From Dyadobacter sp. LHD-138 (GTDB lineage: Bacteria > Bacteroidota > Bacteroidia > Cytophagales > Spirosomataceae), in assembly GCF_030929615.1 (NCBI RefSeq), contig NZ_JAVFVU010000008.1:62001-126000 (forward strand): 64,000 nucleotides of DNA, given 5' to 3'. The notes below the pieces were generated by a model. That model ran no database searches, had not been told where the DNA came from, and saw only the letters and a program-made list of their open reading frames with translations. Shown here in pieces: positions 1 through 8,750 of this stretch (positions are counted from its first letter, which is position 1; each line of letters opens with the position of its first letter). Made by a program: the position numbers and the translations under genes.

Positions 1-1763
1 CCGAAACCAAATTTCTTACCGATCAGAAAATCCAGTGGTTTTCCCGGAGTATCCTTTAAGAGTTCTTTGGCCAATGTTTCATTCACAATGTAAGCCTTGC
101 CGTTGTCGGCATCGCCTTCTTTTGCAAAATTACGCCCGACGATCACGGGAATTTTGTACAAAGTCAGATAATCAGGATCAACCACAACCTGAGAAGTAGC
201 CATTTCTCTTACCGGGCCGTCTCCGTGAAACCGCACACCTGTTTGATGCAGGTTATTACCCAGTTTTTGTCTGGACCCTGTAACTGCGGTAACATGCTTG
301 CTGGTTAATAATTCGTCTTTCAGTGCCTGATAACTTTTATGCAATTCTGGACTTAATGGAATCGTAATGACCGCTTCTTTATCAAAACCAACCTTAGCCT
401 GCTGCATGTAATTGAGCTGACGAACCGTTAACACGGTAGCAATCATCAGGAATATAGCGCCTGCAAACTGACCGACCACCAATACATTCCGGAATGACAT
501 TTTTTTCTTTGCCGTTTGCATCGTCCCTTTCAAAACCGTTGCGGCATTGAAAGAGGAAAGATAGGCCGCCGGATAAAGTCCTGAAATAATGCCGACCACA
601 ACCGCCCCGGCAATCAGCGAAAGCAAAAGAAGCGGATTTGTGAAAATCGAAAAAGTCAGTTCTCTTTGACTGAGTGTATTAACATAGGGAAGCAGGAGTA
701 AGACAAAAGGAATAGCGAGCAAAAGAGCAAAAAAACACAACATCACAGATTCTCCAAGAAACTGTAAACCCAACTGAAACCGCCCGGAACCACTTGCTTT
801 CCGTATCCCGATCTCCTTCGCTCTGCCAGCCGACCGCGCTGTGGAAAGATTCATAAAGTTGATACAGGCAATCAGCAACACGATCAGTGCGATCACTGAA
901 AAAACGTAGGTATAAGTCTTGTCAAATTTCTGATAATTCTGATAATCATGCGTGATACTCATCGAGTTTGCATGGACCTCTTTAAGTGGTTGAAGGAAAA
1001 GTTCATAAAATTTCCAGTTACCTTCTTTCATATTTCTTTTCAAAAAAGCAGGAAACTGTTTTTCCAGAGAAGCAACATTGGCATTTTTTTCCAATTCAAG
1101 ATAGGTCACCATCCAGTTACCTCCCCAGTTATCCATCAGATCGGGTTTCGCAAAAGTACTGAGTGAAAAGAGCCCGTCAAATTGCAAGTGTGAAGCCTTG
1201 GAGATATTAGCCAGAACGCCTGTCACAATAAAACTAGTCGTGTCCCCACCGTAAATTTTGATGCTTTTACCGATCGCATCTTCCTTTCCAAATATTTTCT
1301 CAGCATTTTCTTCTGTGAGAACAACACTGTTCGGCTTTTGTAAAACGAGGTTCCTGTTTCCTTTCAATAACGGAAAATCAAACAATTGCAAAAAAGTCGA
1401 GTCTACATAAAAACCTGAATTTAAAACGAACCTCTTTTGATTATGCCAAACCTTGACTTTCGCCATCGGGCTAATCCGGGTATAGTTTAAAATTTCGGGA
1501 TAATCTTTTTTGAGTGTAGGTCCCATCGGGTACATGGACAAAGCCACGTTCTGCGGCGCAACCATCCCTTCGAACTTCTGAACCTCATCCAGACGATAAA
1601 TATTTTTGCTGTGAATCCCATCAAAGCTTTTTTCATAAAAAACGAACAGCATGATGACGATACAGGCCGTTATCCCAGTGGAAAGGCCAAGAATATTCAG
1701 GAGAGAATACACCTTGTGTTTCCAAAGGTTTCTCCAGGCTATTTTCAGGTAGTTCTTTATCAT
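1..1763 (-). CDS. FtsX/MacB-type ABC transporter permease (partial, C-terminus outside the window)
   Basis: The reading frame is open from an ATG at 1763 to the left edge, about 587 codons, and lacks its C-terminus. It begins MIKNYLKIAWRNLWKHKVYS, followed by an N-terminal membrane segment, a large periplasmic domain, and then the family signature FMNLSTARSAGRAKEIGIRK leading into further membrane segments (plus-strand region about 400-900). This is the usual order of the Bacteroidota FtsX/MacB_PCD permeases. It is the last visible gene of the minus-strand export operon, 105 bp after the preceding permease, which it resembles throughout. By family it is an inner-membrane subunit working with the ATPase at 4399-5076; the exported substrate is not evident. 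Confidence 0.93.
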   Translation of the reverse strand, partial: MIKNYLKIAWRNLWKHKVYSLLNILGLSTGITACIVIMLFVFYEKSFDGIHSKNIYRLDEVQKFEGMVAPQNVALSMYPMGPTLKKDYPEILNYTRISPMAKVKVWHNQKRFVLNSGFYVDSTFLQLFDFPLLKGNRNLVLQKPNSVVLTEENAEKIFGKEDAIGKSIKIYGGDTTSFIVTGVLANISKASHLQFDGLFSLSTFAKPDLMDNWGGNWMVTYLELEKNANVASLEKQFPAFLKRNMKEGNWKFYELFLQPLKEVHANSMSITHDYQNYQKFDKTYTYVFSVIALIVLLIACINFMNLSTARSAGRAKEIGIRKASGSGRFQLGLQFLGESVMLCFFALLLAIPFVLLLLPYVNTLSQRELTFSIFTNPLLLLSLIAGAVVVGIISGLYPAAYLSSFNAATVLKGTMQTAKKKMSFRNVLVVGQFAGAIFLMIATVLTVRQLNYMQQAKVGFDKEAVITIPLSPELHKSYQALKDELLTSKHVTAVTGSRQKLGNNLHQTGVRFHGDGPVREMATSQVVVDPDYLTLYKIPVIVGRNFAKEGDADNGKAYIVNETLAKELLKDTPGKPLDFLIGKKFGF

Positions 1764-1868
1764 TTTTCAGGTTTTGGCTTTTGACGATCAGGATTAGCTT
1801 TCCGAAATTTCGGGCGTATCAGACATAAAATATTCGATTAAGAGCTAACTACCAATAACGAACCGCTC

Positions 1869-4229
1869 TCATTCGCTTTTTAAGCATTCCAAGGGGTTAA
1901 CATTAGCCGCTTTTACCGCCTGCATACCTACCGTCAGCCAGGCTATACATAACGCAGCAGCACCTGCTCCCAGAAAATACCAGATTTCCAGACTAATGTG
2001 TAATGCAAAGCTTTGCAGCCAGTATCCGGTGATCAGGTAACTAACGGGCAATGCGATAGTGATAGCTGCAATGACCAGTTTTGTAAAATCACTGGAGAGC
2101 AGATAAACAATACTAAAAACACTGGATCCTAACACTTTACGAATGCCGATTTCTTTCAATCTTCTTTCTGCCGTAAATGCAGCAAGGCCAAATAATCCCA
2201 AACAAGAAATGAGAATTGCCAAACCTGCAAAATATTTTGAAAGTGAGGCTACGCGTTGTTCTGCCGCATATTGCGCCTGATATTCCTGGTCAAGAAATTT
2301 ATAATCAAGAGAAAATCCTGGATTGTATTTTTTATAAAGTTCTCCCATCGACGCTAAAACAGGCTTTTCCTTTCCAGCTGCAATTTTAACCATGATAATA
2401 TAGGTGTCACCTTGCGATAAGCGGAAAAATAACGGTTTTACCTTTTTATGAAGCGATTCAAAATGGAAGTCTTTGGCAACACCCACAATCTGCATGTCAT
2501 CCCCCCAAAGTTTGATCGTTTTTCCAATAGGATCTTTTAACCCCATGAATTTGACAGCCGCTTCGTTAAAGATTATTTTGGAACTGTCCGCACTGAAATC
2601 CTTGGAAAATAAACGACCTTCTTTCATTTGAATTCCCAGTGTCTGCATCATTTCATAATTTACACCGACATTCTCAAACTCAGTTTTATTATCCTCTGCC
2701 TTACCTTCCCACCAGATCCCGAAAGTCCCCGAATCATGCCCCGTCATGTCGTGACCAATACTCGAAGCATTTACGATGCCAGGTGTATTTTTTAGTTCAG
2801 AAAGGAAAGTCTCCATTTTCGCATCATCCTCCATTTTTCCTTCCCTGGCAAAATAGACAAGGTTGTCTTTATTATATCCCAGATTTTCCGACTGGACAAA
2901 TCCAACCTGTTTGTAAACAACAATCACCGAAACAATCAGGATAACAGAAATCGTAAACTGAAAAACTACGAGACCTTTTCTTGCCCAAACTTCGCCAACA
3001 GAGACATGTAACTTTCCTTTTAATACGGAGACCGGATTAAAACCGGAAAGATACAAAGCAGGGTAACTGCCTGAAATTAAACCCGTAACAATAACAACGC
3101 CAAGAAGCGAGAAAACCAGTTTAGGATCATAATGAAGTGTCAGATTCTTGCCTGTTATTTCATTAAATTGAGGTAAAAACAATAACACGATTAACACAGA
3201 CAGAAAAAGCGAAAGGAAAGTCACCAGCATGGATTCTCCCAGATATTGATAAATCAGCGTTTCCCTGTATGCACCAATAGCTTTTTTTACACCAACTTCC
3301 TTCAATCTGCCCGAAGCTTTGGCAGTAGACAAATTCATAAAATTGATACACGCGATCATCAATATGAACACAGCAATGATTGAAAATAACCGGACGTATT
3401 CTATTCTTCCACCAACCGGTAAGCCGTTTTCATATTTTCCATGTAAATATCCGCTTGAATAAGGGCGAACAAATGGCGTTCGGTGCGTGACGTCACCATT
3501 ACTTTTCACCTTAACCAGATTAGCAATCTTCTTATTAAACTGATCAACATCAGTCCCGGTTTTCAGCAATACAAATGCATCAGGACCTGAATTTCCCCAT
3601 TTAACACTGTTTGGATACTTATCTATAAACTGTTCAAAAGAAACAACAAAATCGAACTGTTCAGAAGAATTTGGCGGCGTTCCTTTAAAAATCCCGGAAA
3701 CTACAAATTGCTTTTCATGCTCAAATTCGATTGATTTCCCGATGATATTTTGTGTAGTATGAAAAAGATTCTGAGCCAGCTTTTCTGAAATGACTACGGA
3801 GTTTTTATCGTTTAAAACCTGTTTTGCATCACCTTGTTCGAGTCCATAAGAAAACATATTAAAAATATCCTTTCCCGCATACCGTCCCTTACTTCTGAAA
3901 TCGTTATTTCCAACGGATAAAGTCGCCGCAAACAGCTTTGACGAAATTGCGTACTCGACTTCCGGCATCTCACTTTTCAGCGTTTCAGCCAAAGATCCAG
4001 ATGTCGACTGTGCCGTGAGGATCCCCTGGGCCTGTATCCTGTTTTCCATTACCTGAAAAAGCTGACCGTCCTTTTCGTGAAATTTATCAACGTTTAGTTC
4101 ATCATTAACCCAAAGGTATATCAGCAACGAACAGGCCAATCCGGCGGAAAGACCTGTCAAATTGATAAAAAAGGTACTTTTGAACCGTTTGAAGTTACGG
4201 TAGATAACGAGAAGATTGTGTCTGAACAT
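1869..4229 (-). CDS. FtsX/MacB-type ABC transporter permease
   Basis: This 786-residue protein has an N-terminal transmembrane segment (about residues 20-42), a periplasmic MacB_PCD-like domain, a membrane bundle starting with CINFMNLSTAKASGRLKEVG (about 294-313), a second periplasmic domain and a final bundle containing AAFTAERRLKEIGIRKVLGS. The duplicated arrangement and length match the long Bacteroidota permeases often annotated as macrolide export permeases. It lies 169 bp downstream of the ATPase gene in the same operon. A mechanotransmission role (periplasmic work driven by cytoplasmic ATP hydrolysis) is family knowledge; the substrate is unknown. Confidence 0.95.
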   Translation of the reverse strand: MFRHNLLVIYRNFKRFKSTFFINLTGLSAGLACSLLIYLWVNDELNVDKFHEKDGQLFQVMENRIQAQGILTAQSTSGSLAETLKSEMPEVEYAISSKLFAATLSVGNNDFRSKGRYAGKDIFNMFSYGLEQGDAKQVLNDKNSVVISEKLAQNLFHTTQNIIGKSIEFEHEKQFVVSGIFKGTPPNSSEQFDFVVSFEQFIDKYPNSVKWGNSGPDAFVLLKTGTDVDQFNKKIANLVKVKSNGDVTHRTPFVRPYSSGYLHGKYENGLPVGGRIEYVRLFSIIAVFILMIACINFMNLSTAKASGRLKEVGVKKAIGAYRETLIYQYLGESMLVTFLSLFLSVLIVLLFLPQFNEITGKNLTLHYDPKLVFSLLGVVIVTGLISGSYPALYLSGFNPVSVLKGKLHVSVGEVWARKGLVVFQFTISVILIVSVIVVYKQVGFVQSENLGYNKDNLVYFAREGKMEDDAKMETFLSELKNTPGIVNASSIGHDMTGHDSGTFGIWWEGKAEDNKTEFENVGVNYEMMQTLGIQMKEGRLFSKDFSADSSKIIFNEAAVKFMGLKDPIGKTIKLWGDDMQIVGVAKDFHFESLHKKVKPLFFRLSQGDTYIIMVKIAAGKEKPVLASMGELYKKYNPGFSLDYKFLDQEYQAQYAAEQRVASLSKYFAGLAILISCLGLFGLAAFTAERRLKEIGIRKVLGSSVFSIVYLLSSDFTKLVIAAITIALPVSYLITGYWLQSFALHISLEIWYFLGAGAAALCIAWLTVGMQAVKAANVNPLECLKSE

Positions 4230-4320
4230 TGTTCAAGATTTTAAGAGATGACTTTAACCCTGACTCAGAAATAGTTTTTCTCTGTCACGATCTTGTCTGG
4301 CTAATAGCGGAAAGATGAGG

Positions 4321-4353
4321 TTTAGTATTCCAAAAAGCTTTTGAAATACTAAA
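4321..4353. repeat. Near-perfect inverted repeat between ATPase and permease genes
   Basis: TTTAGTATT at the left is mirrored by AATACTAAA at the right, with a further CAAAA/TTTTG pairing around AGCT in the centre. It lies inside the export operon between the ATPase stop and the downstream permease start. No T-run follows on the minus strand, so an RNA processing or stability hairpin is more likely than a terminator. Confidence 0.5.
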
Positions 4354-4398
4354 CACACCCAGTAGGTATCGGAGAGTCCGGAACGTTCCGAAAATTAT

Positions 4399-5076
4399 CT
4401 ACACGTGAATTTTTTCTGTAACTACCTTACCATCAAACAAATTGACAATACGGTGAGCGAAACCTGCATCATACGGGGAGTGGGTAACCATGATGATTGT
4501 CGTACCGGCAGCATTTAACTGGCTCAGCAAAGCCATTACTTCTTCCCCGTTTTTCGAGTCAAGGTTACCGGTCGGCTCATCCGCAAGGATTGTCTTTGGT
4601 GTTGCAACAACCGCACGGGCTATGGCTGTACGCTGCTGCTGCCCCCCTGAGAGCTGTTGCGGAAAGTGATTACGGCGGTGCATCATGTTCATACGGGTAA
4701 GCGCCGCTTCTACTTTTTCTTTACGCTCCGCTGGCGGCGTTTTAAGGTATAACAATGGCAGTTCCACGTTCTCATAAACGGTTAGTTCGTCGATCAGGTT
4801 GAAGCTTTGAAATACAAAACCGATGTTGCCTTTGCGAATTTGCGCCCGCTGCCGTTCTGACATTTTACCAACTTCGGTACCATAAAACGCATACGAACCA
4901 TCACTTGGATTATCCAGCAAGCCAAGAATGTTCAACAGCGTAGATTTACCACAACCGGATGGCCCCATAATGGCAACAAATTCTCCGTCTTTGATTTCCA
5001 GATCAATGCCATTGAGGGCGGTGGTCTCTACCTCCTCGGTAGAAAAGATTTTCTGTAAGTTGTCAATTTTGATCAT
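4399..5076 (-). CDS. ABC transporter ATP-binding protein (LolD/MacB type)
   Basis: This 225-residue ATPase has all the ABC motifs: Walker A GPSGCGKST (38-46), Q-loop VFQSFN (88-93), signature LSGGQQQR (142-149), Walker B ILADEP (163-168) and the H-loop histidine in VTHS (about 199). The length and sequence fit the LolD/MacB/FtsE-like class that pairs with FtsX-fold permeases. It acts at the inner face of the cytoplasmic membrane and powers the permeases at 1869-4229 and 1-1763. The adaptor gene lies upstream in the same direction at 5712-7022, but a divergently oriented small gene and a repeat separate the two. Confidence 0.96.
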   Translation of the reverse strand: MIKIDNLQKIFSTEEVETTALNGIDLEIKDGEFVAIMGPSGCGKSTLLNILGLLDNPSDGSYAFYGTEVGKMSERQRAQIRKGNIGFVFQSFNLIDELTVYENVELPLLYLKTPPAERKEKVEAALTRMNMMHRRNHFPQQLSGGQQQRTAIARAVVATPKTILADEPTGNLDSKNGEEVMALLSQLNAAGTTIIMVTHSPYDAGFAHRIVNLFDGKVVTEKIHV

Positions 5077-5083
5077 ATTTCTT

Positions 5084-5120
5084 AGCTGTTGGCTGCTAGC
5101 TTTTGGCTTTTAGCTTGGTT
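5084..5120. repeat. Degenerate GCTGTTGGC-type repeat, left flank of the four-helix-bundle gene
   Basis: The stretch reads as imperfect variants of the unit repeated at 5569-5637 (gctgttggctgctagc, then tttggctttt and agctt). A complementary version (aaaagccaac, taacagccaa) is found at about 5681-5711. The small gene at 5213-5569 is therefore bracketed by related repeats. Confidence 0.6.
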
Positions 5121-5212
5121 ATGGGTATTTCTTACGTGTTGGCTTATTACAATTATTTCGTTACTATTCGGTAATTCTTTGTTCTCAATACAACAATTAT
5201 AAACTTCAAAGA

Positions 5213-5569
5213 ATGAAAGATTACAAAGATTTACTTGTTTGGCAAAAGAGCCACTTTTTCGCATTGGCGATTTATCAGATTACCAGAACCTTCCCAAGGG
5301 AAGAAATTTATGGTCTGACAAGTCAAATGCGACGTTGTTCAATATCGGTTCCATCCAATATTTCAGAAGGATGTGGCCGGTTGTCAGATAAAGAACTCGC
5401 TCACTTTCTTGTTATCGCGAGTGGCTCCGCCTCTGAACTTGATTATCAATTAATGCTTTCAAAAGATCTACTTTACATTGATTCTCAAGTTTACGAGCAA
5501 CTAAATCAAAACCTGACAGAAATTCGAAAGATGTTGAATGCTTTCATCAAAAAACTTAATTCGAAATAG
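5213..5569 (+). CDS. Four-helix-bundle protein (23S rRNA intervening-sequence family, bAvd-like fold)
   Basis: This 118-residue protein has the hallmarks of the S23/IVS four-helix-bundle family: YKDLLVWQKSH at the N-terminus, the segment GLTSQMRRCSISVPSNISEG (residues about 39-58), and ASGSASELDYQL near residues 86-97. The family includes proteins from rRNA intervening sequences and the Avd accessory protein of diversity-generating retroelements, but stand-alone copies like this have no established function. No reverse transcriptase or variable repeat is visible here. The gene sits in reverse orientation within an otherwise minus-strand export operon, and its stop codon overlaps a heptanucleotide repeat array, which suggests insertion. 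Confidence 0.85.
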   Translation: MKDYKDLLVWQKSHFFALAIYQITRTFPREEIYGLTSQMRRCSISVPSNISEGCGRLSDKELAHFLVIASGSASELDYQLMLSKDLLYIDSQVYEQLNQNLTEIRKMLNAFIKKLNSK

Positions 5570-5637
5570 CTGTTGGCTGTTGGCTGTTGGCTGTTGGCTG
5601 TTGGCTGTTGGCTGTTGGCTGTTGGCTGTTGGCTGTT
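5569..5637 (+). repeat. Tandem heptanucleotide repeat (GCTGTTG, about 9.9 copies)
   Basis: The 7-bp unit GCTGTTG is repeated without error for 69 bp, starting on the last base of the stop codon of the preceding gene. Since seven is not a multiple of three, copy-number change would shift frames if it were translated, but here it lies outside any gene. Such an exact short array is expected to vary in length by replication slippage. Confidence 0.95.
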
Positions 5638-5711
5638 AAAAATCATTTTTCCCAACAAATGAGTTCCAATTATCTAACCTAAAAGCCAACCGCTAAAAGC
5701 TAACAGCCAAA

Positions 5712-7022
5712 CTAAAATTCCAACACCTCATTATCCCCAAAGTTCTCATATGAACTTGTAATTACTTTTTCACCCGGTTGAAGTCCTTCAAGTACTTCGA
5801 AATATTCCGGATTTTTACGTCCCAATGTGATCTTACGTTTCGCGGCACGTTTTCCATCAGCACCTAAGACAAACACCCAATTTCCACCTGTTTCAGAGAA
5901 GAAACCACCCACCGGCAATAAAGTTGCTTTTGACGGCTGTCCCAGTTGCAAACGGATCGGCGCGGATTGTCCGCGTTTGATCAAGGCCGGCGCCCCGCCT
6001 TTCGGGAACTCCATATCCACTTCAAATCTACCGCTTAAAACTTCCGGGTAAATTTTAATAATTTTCAGATTATAGGCCTTTCCGTTGAAATCCATGCTGC
6101 CCTGCAAACCCGCAAAAATCCGTGAGATATAATGTTCATCAACACTTACCCGCATTTTAAATCCGTTCAAATCATCAATCTGACCAATGTTTTGTCCCTG
6201 ATTGATGTTCGAACCAACTTCCACGTTCATCGACGAAAGCATACCGGACACGGGTGCTTTTACAACGAGGTTATCAAGCGTTTGTCTCCACAAATCGACA
6301 TTCTTTTTCGTGTTGGTAAGCGTTCCTTCCAACTGCGTGATCTGCATTTTGGCATTTTCCTCCTGATACTTTTGCGATTCAATCTCAATTTCACGCTGTT
6401 TTGTCAGCCGTTCCAGCTCCCGTTTTGTTTTCAGGAAATCCGCATCCGGAATCACTTTATCTTTATATAACTTGATATTACGTTCATGGGCATCTCTCGC
6501 CTGATCAATCTGGAAATCAAGTTCACTTAAACTTTTCTGTAACGTAAAACGCTCAACCCGCAAACGCTGACGGGTATTTTGAAGGTCATTCACCAGACGG
6601 CTGGCCTCCGTTTCCGATTGCAAAAAGCTTAATTTCAAACTCTGATTTTCGAGTTTCAGAAGTACATCACCCTGCTTCACCATATTACCGCCCTCAATCA
6701 GTTTCTGGGTAACATATCCCCCCTCAATCGCATCCAGCTGAATGGTTTTCAATGGCTGTACAACACCGGTCACGACGATAAACTCATCAAATTCACCTTG
6801 TTTTACCGTTGAAATCGTCAGTTTATCCTGCTCTACATTCAGTTTGCTTCTTTTATCAACAAAGAAGAACTGGTAAACCAAGAAACTAACCAATAAAACA
6901 CTTCCGGCTATAATTCCTATACGTCGGCTATTCCAGAATTTTTTTGGCTTTACTCTGTCCATTGTCGAACCTCCGGTCAAATTGGATCCGTTGCTCCCGG
7001 AAACTGGTGTTTTAACTTCCAT
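5712..7022 (-). CDS. HlyD/MacA-family periplasmic adaptor subunit
   Basis: This 436-residue membrane fusion protein has a cytoplasmic N-terminus of about 32 residues, one membrane segment (about 34-51), a first lipoyl half near residues 85-125 (GGYVTQKLIEGGNMVKQGD), a coiled-coil hairpin of about 130-240, the second lipoyl half (VVKAPVSGMLSSMNVEVGS) and a C-terminal beta-barrel and membrane-proximal domain. By family it links the inner-membrane ABC complex to an outer-membrane channel. It is the first gene of the minus-strand operon with the ATPase and two permeases. Upstream are a candidate sigma-54 promoter and two operator-like palindromes, and a divergent NtrC-type regulator gene. Confidence 0.95.
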   Translation of the reverse strand: MEVKTPVSGSNGSNLTGGSTMDRVKPKKFWNSRRIGIIAGSVLLVSFLVYQFFFVDKRSKLNVEQDKLTISTVKQGEFDEFIVVTGVVQPLKTIQLDAIEGGYVTQKLIEGGNMVKQGDVLLKLENQSLKLSFLQSETEASRLVNDLQNTRQRLRVERFTLQKSLSELDFQIDQARDAHERNIKLYKDKVIPDADFLKTKRELERLTKQREIEIESQKYQEENAKMQITQLEGTLTNTKKNVDLWRQTLDNLVVKAPVSGMLSSMNVEVGSNINQGQNIGQIDDLNGFKMRVSVDEHYISRIFAGLQGSMDFNGKAYNLKIIKIYPEVLSGRFEVDMEFPKGGAPALIKRGQSAPIRLQLGQPSKATLLPVGGFFSETGGNWVFVLGADGKRAAKRKITLGRKNPEYFEVLEGLQPGEKVITSSYENFGDNEVLEF

Positions 7023-7070
7023 TATATTGTCAGGCTATTTAATTTCATTTAAATCTTCTTCCCTATTTAC

Positions 7071-7087
7071 ATCCAATCACTATGCCA
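7071..7087 (-). promoter_or_regulatory. Candidate sigma-54 promoter of the adaptor/ABC operon
   Basis: Read on the minus strand the sequence is TGGCATAGTGATTGGAT, close to the TGGCAC-N5-TTGCA consensus: the -24 GG is present, but the -12 element is GG rather than GC. It ends about 49 bp before the adaptor start codon, leaving a leader of about 38 nt. The neighbouring regulator is a sigma-54 activator, which makes this assignment coherent. It remains a motif match only. Confidence 0.5.
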
Positions 7088-7152
7088 GAAGAGAAGAAAG
7101 ATCATAACTATTTGAAAATCAATAAAAACAAATAATCAAATACGAGCCAACA

Positions 7153-7188
7153 TGTTCGTTATCGGACACTTTTGTTCGGCTTCGGACA
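7153..7188. promoter_or_regulatory. Two tandem operator palindromes (TGTTCG-N4-CGGACA)
   Basis: Two copies of the same interrupted palindrome, TGTTCG-TTAT-CGGACA (7153-7168) and TGTTCG-GCTT-CGGACA (7173-7188), have centres exactly 20 bp apart, about two helical turns. They lie 66-117 bp upstream of the candidate sigma-54 promoter, where enhancer sites for NtrC-type activators normally sit. They probably bind dimers of the divergently encoded regulator. Confidence 0.65.
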
Positions 7189-7385
7189 AGCTAAAAACAT
7201 ACGCTAATCGGCCTTGCTCTATGCCCCACGATGATTCAAAAGTAAGTTAGCAGCAATACTTTTGCTCATAAGTGCTTTATTAAGTTAAAAATTACACAAA
7301 AAATAGCCAATATTGCTCAATGATTTAATTATCATTGCGCCGCAACTCCAAAATTATCACCAAAATATTAGCCAAAACCCCGAAT

Positions 7386-8750
7386 ATGCTCCTCTCCGAA
7401 GCCAAAATTCTTATCATTGACGATGACGTTGACGTATTAAGTGCAGCCAAACTTTTGCTCAAACGTCACGCCAAGCTTGTAGATATCGAAAAGAATCCTC
7501 AAAAATTACCCTTTCTGGTAACCAACGGGACTTACGATCTGATTCTGCTCGACATGAATTTCACACGTGATGTGAACAGCGGAAGAGAAGGTTTTCACTG
7601 GCTCGACAGGATTCTGGATATCAATCCCAACATCAAAGTGATCATGATCACTGCCTATGGTGATATTGAAATGGCGATCCGGGCGATCAAATCCGGAGCC
7701 ACTGATTTTGTGTTAAAACCCTGGGAAAATGATAAACTCGTTGCTACCATCGAGGACGTTTTAAAGGAAAAGAAAGGTGATAAATTAGCTTCCGGAGCAG
7801 AAGAAAAAACAGATAGTAAAAAAGAAAAAGTATCTTCCGACGCCATTATTGGCCAGAGTGAAGGTATGCAGCATGTTTTAAAAACATCTGAACGGGTAGC
7901 GGCAACGGATGCCAATGTCTTGATTCTGGGAGAAAACGGTACCGGAAAAACACAATTGGCACGTTACCTGCACCAGCATTCCCAGCGTTCTGAAAAACCA
8001 TTTGTCGTTGTGGATCTGGGTGCGTTAAGTGACTCTCTTTTCGAAAGTGAACTTTTTGGTCACGTAAAAGGCGCTTTTACCGATGCCAAGGAAGATCGTG
8101 CCGGGCGTTTTGAAGAAGCAAAAGGCGGAACCATTTTTCTCGATGAAATCGGGAATTTGACCCTTTCGCTGCAAGCTAAATTATTGACCGTTTTGCAGGA
8201 AAGGAAGGTAACCCGCGTTGGCTCCAACAAGCCCATTCCACTGGATGTTCGTCTGATCTGCGCTACCAACATGAATATTGAGGGCATGGTTACCGATAAA
8301 TCTTTCCGTCAGGATTTGTTTTACAGGATCAACACCATTGAACTCGATCTGCCTCCCTTGCGCGAGCGCTCCGAAGATATTGCACCGCTCGCAGATTTTT
8401 ACCTGAAACAATTCCGTAAAAAATACAACCGTCCAGTCACGGACATCAGCAGTGCCCTGATCAAAAAAATGCAGCAGTACAACTGGCCTGGGAACATCCG
8501 TGAGCTGCAACACGCCATTGAACGAGCGGTGATCCTATCTCAGGAAAAAACCCTGCAGCCGGACGATCTTTTCCTGAAAAATTCAGGCGGACAACCCACC
8601 ACGGCTACCGGCTTTGATCTGGAAGATATGGAAAAAAACATGATCATTCAGGCCCTCAAACGTTTCAACGGAAACATCACCGACGCCGCCAGGGAACTCG
8701 GGTTAAGCCGGGCTGCTTTGTATAGGCGCATGGAGAAGTACGGACTTTGA
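7386..8750 (+). CDS. Sigma-54-dependent NtrC-family response regulator
   Basis: The protein has a receiver domain (about residues 1-125; acidic pocket D12-D14, phospho-acceptor D56 in LLDMNF), an AAA+ domain (Walker A GENGTGKT, Walker B TIFLDE) and a C-terminal FIS-type helix-turn-helix (DAARELGLSRAALYRRMEKY). The sigma-54 contact loop reads GAFTDA instead of the textbook GAFTGA. The ATG at 7386 is preferred because it gives a normal receiver start; a TTG at 7335 would add 17 unusual residues. It is divergent from the adaptor gene and likely activates that operon through the palindromes at 7153-7188. The probable kinase is at 15699-17039. Confidence 0.95.
   Translation: MLLSEAKILIIDDDVDVLSAAKLLLKRHAKLVDIEKNPQKLPFLVTNGTYDLILLDMNFTRDVNSGREGFHWLDRILDINPNIKVIMITAYGDIEMAIRAIKSGATDFVLKPWENDKLVATIEDVLKEKKGDKLASGAEEKTDSKKEKVSSDAIIGQSEGMQHVLKTSERVAATDANVLILGENGTGKTQLARYLHQHSQRSEKPFVVVDLGALSDSLFESELFGHVKGAFTDAKEDRAGRFEEAKGGTIFLDEIGNLTLSLQAKLLTVLQERKVTRVGSNKPIPLDVRLICATNMNIEGMVTDKSFRQDLFYRINTIELDLPPLRERSEDIAPLADFYLKQFRKKYNRPVTDISSALIKKMQQYNWPGNIRELQHAIERAVILSQEKTLQPDDLFLKNSGGQPTTATGFDLEDMEKNMIIQALKRFNGNITDAARELGLSRAALYRRMEKYGL

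Noticed and set aside
5213..5569. Diversity-generating retroelement built around the Avd-like protein
   Set aside because: No reverse transcriptase, template repeat or variable target gene is visible nearby.
5569..5637. CRISPR array
   Set aside because: The heptanucleotide units are directly contiguous with no spacers; it is a simple tandem repeat. No cas gene was found in the window.
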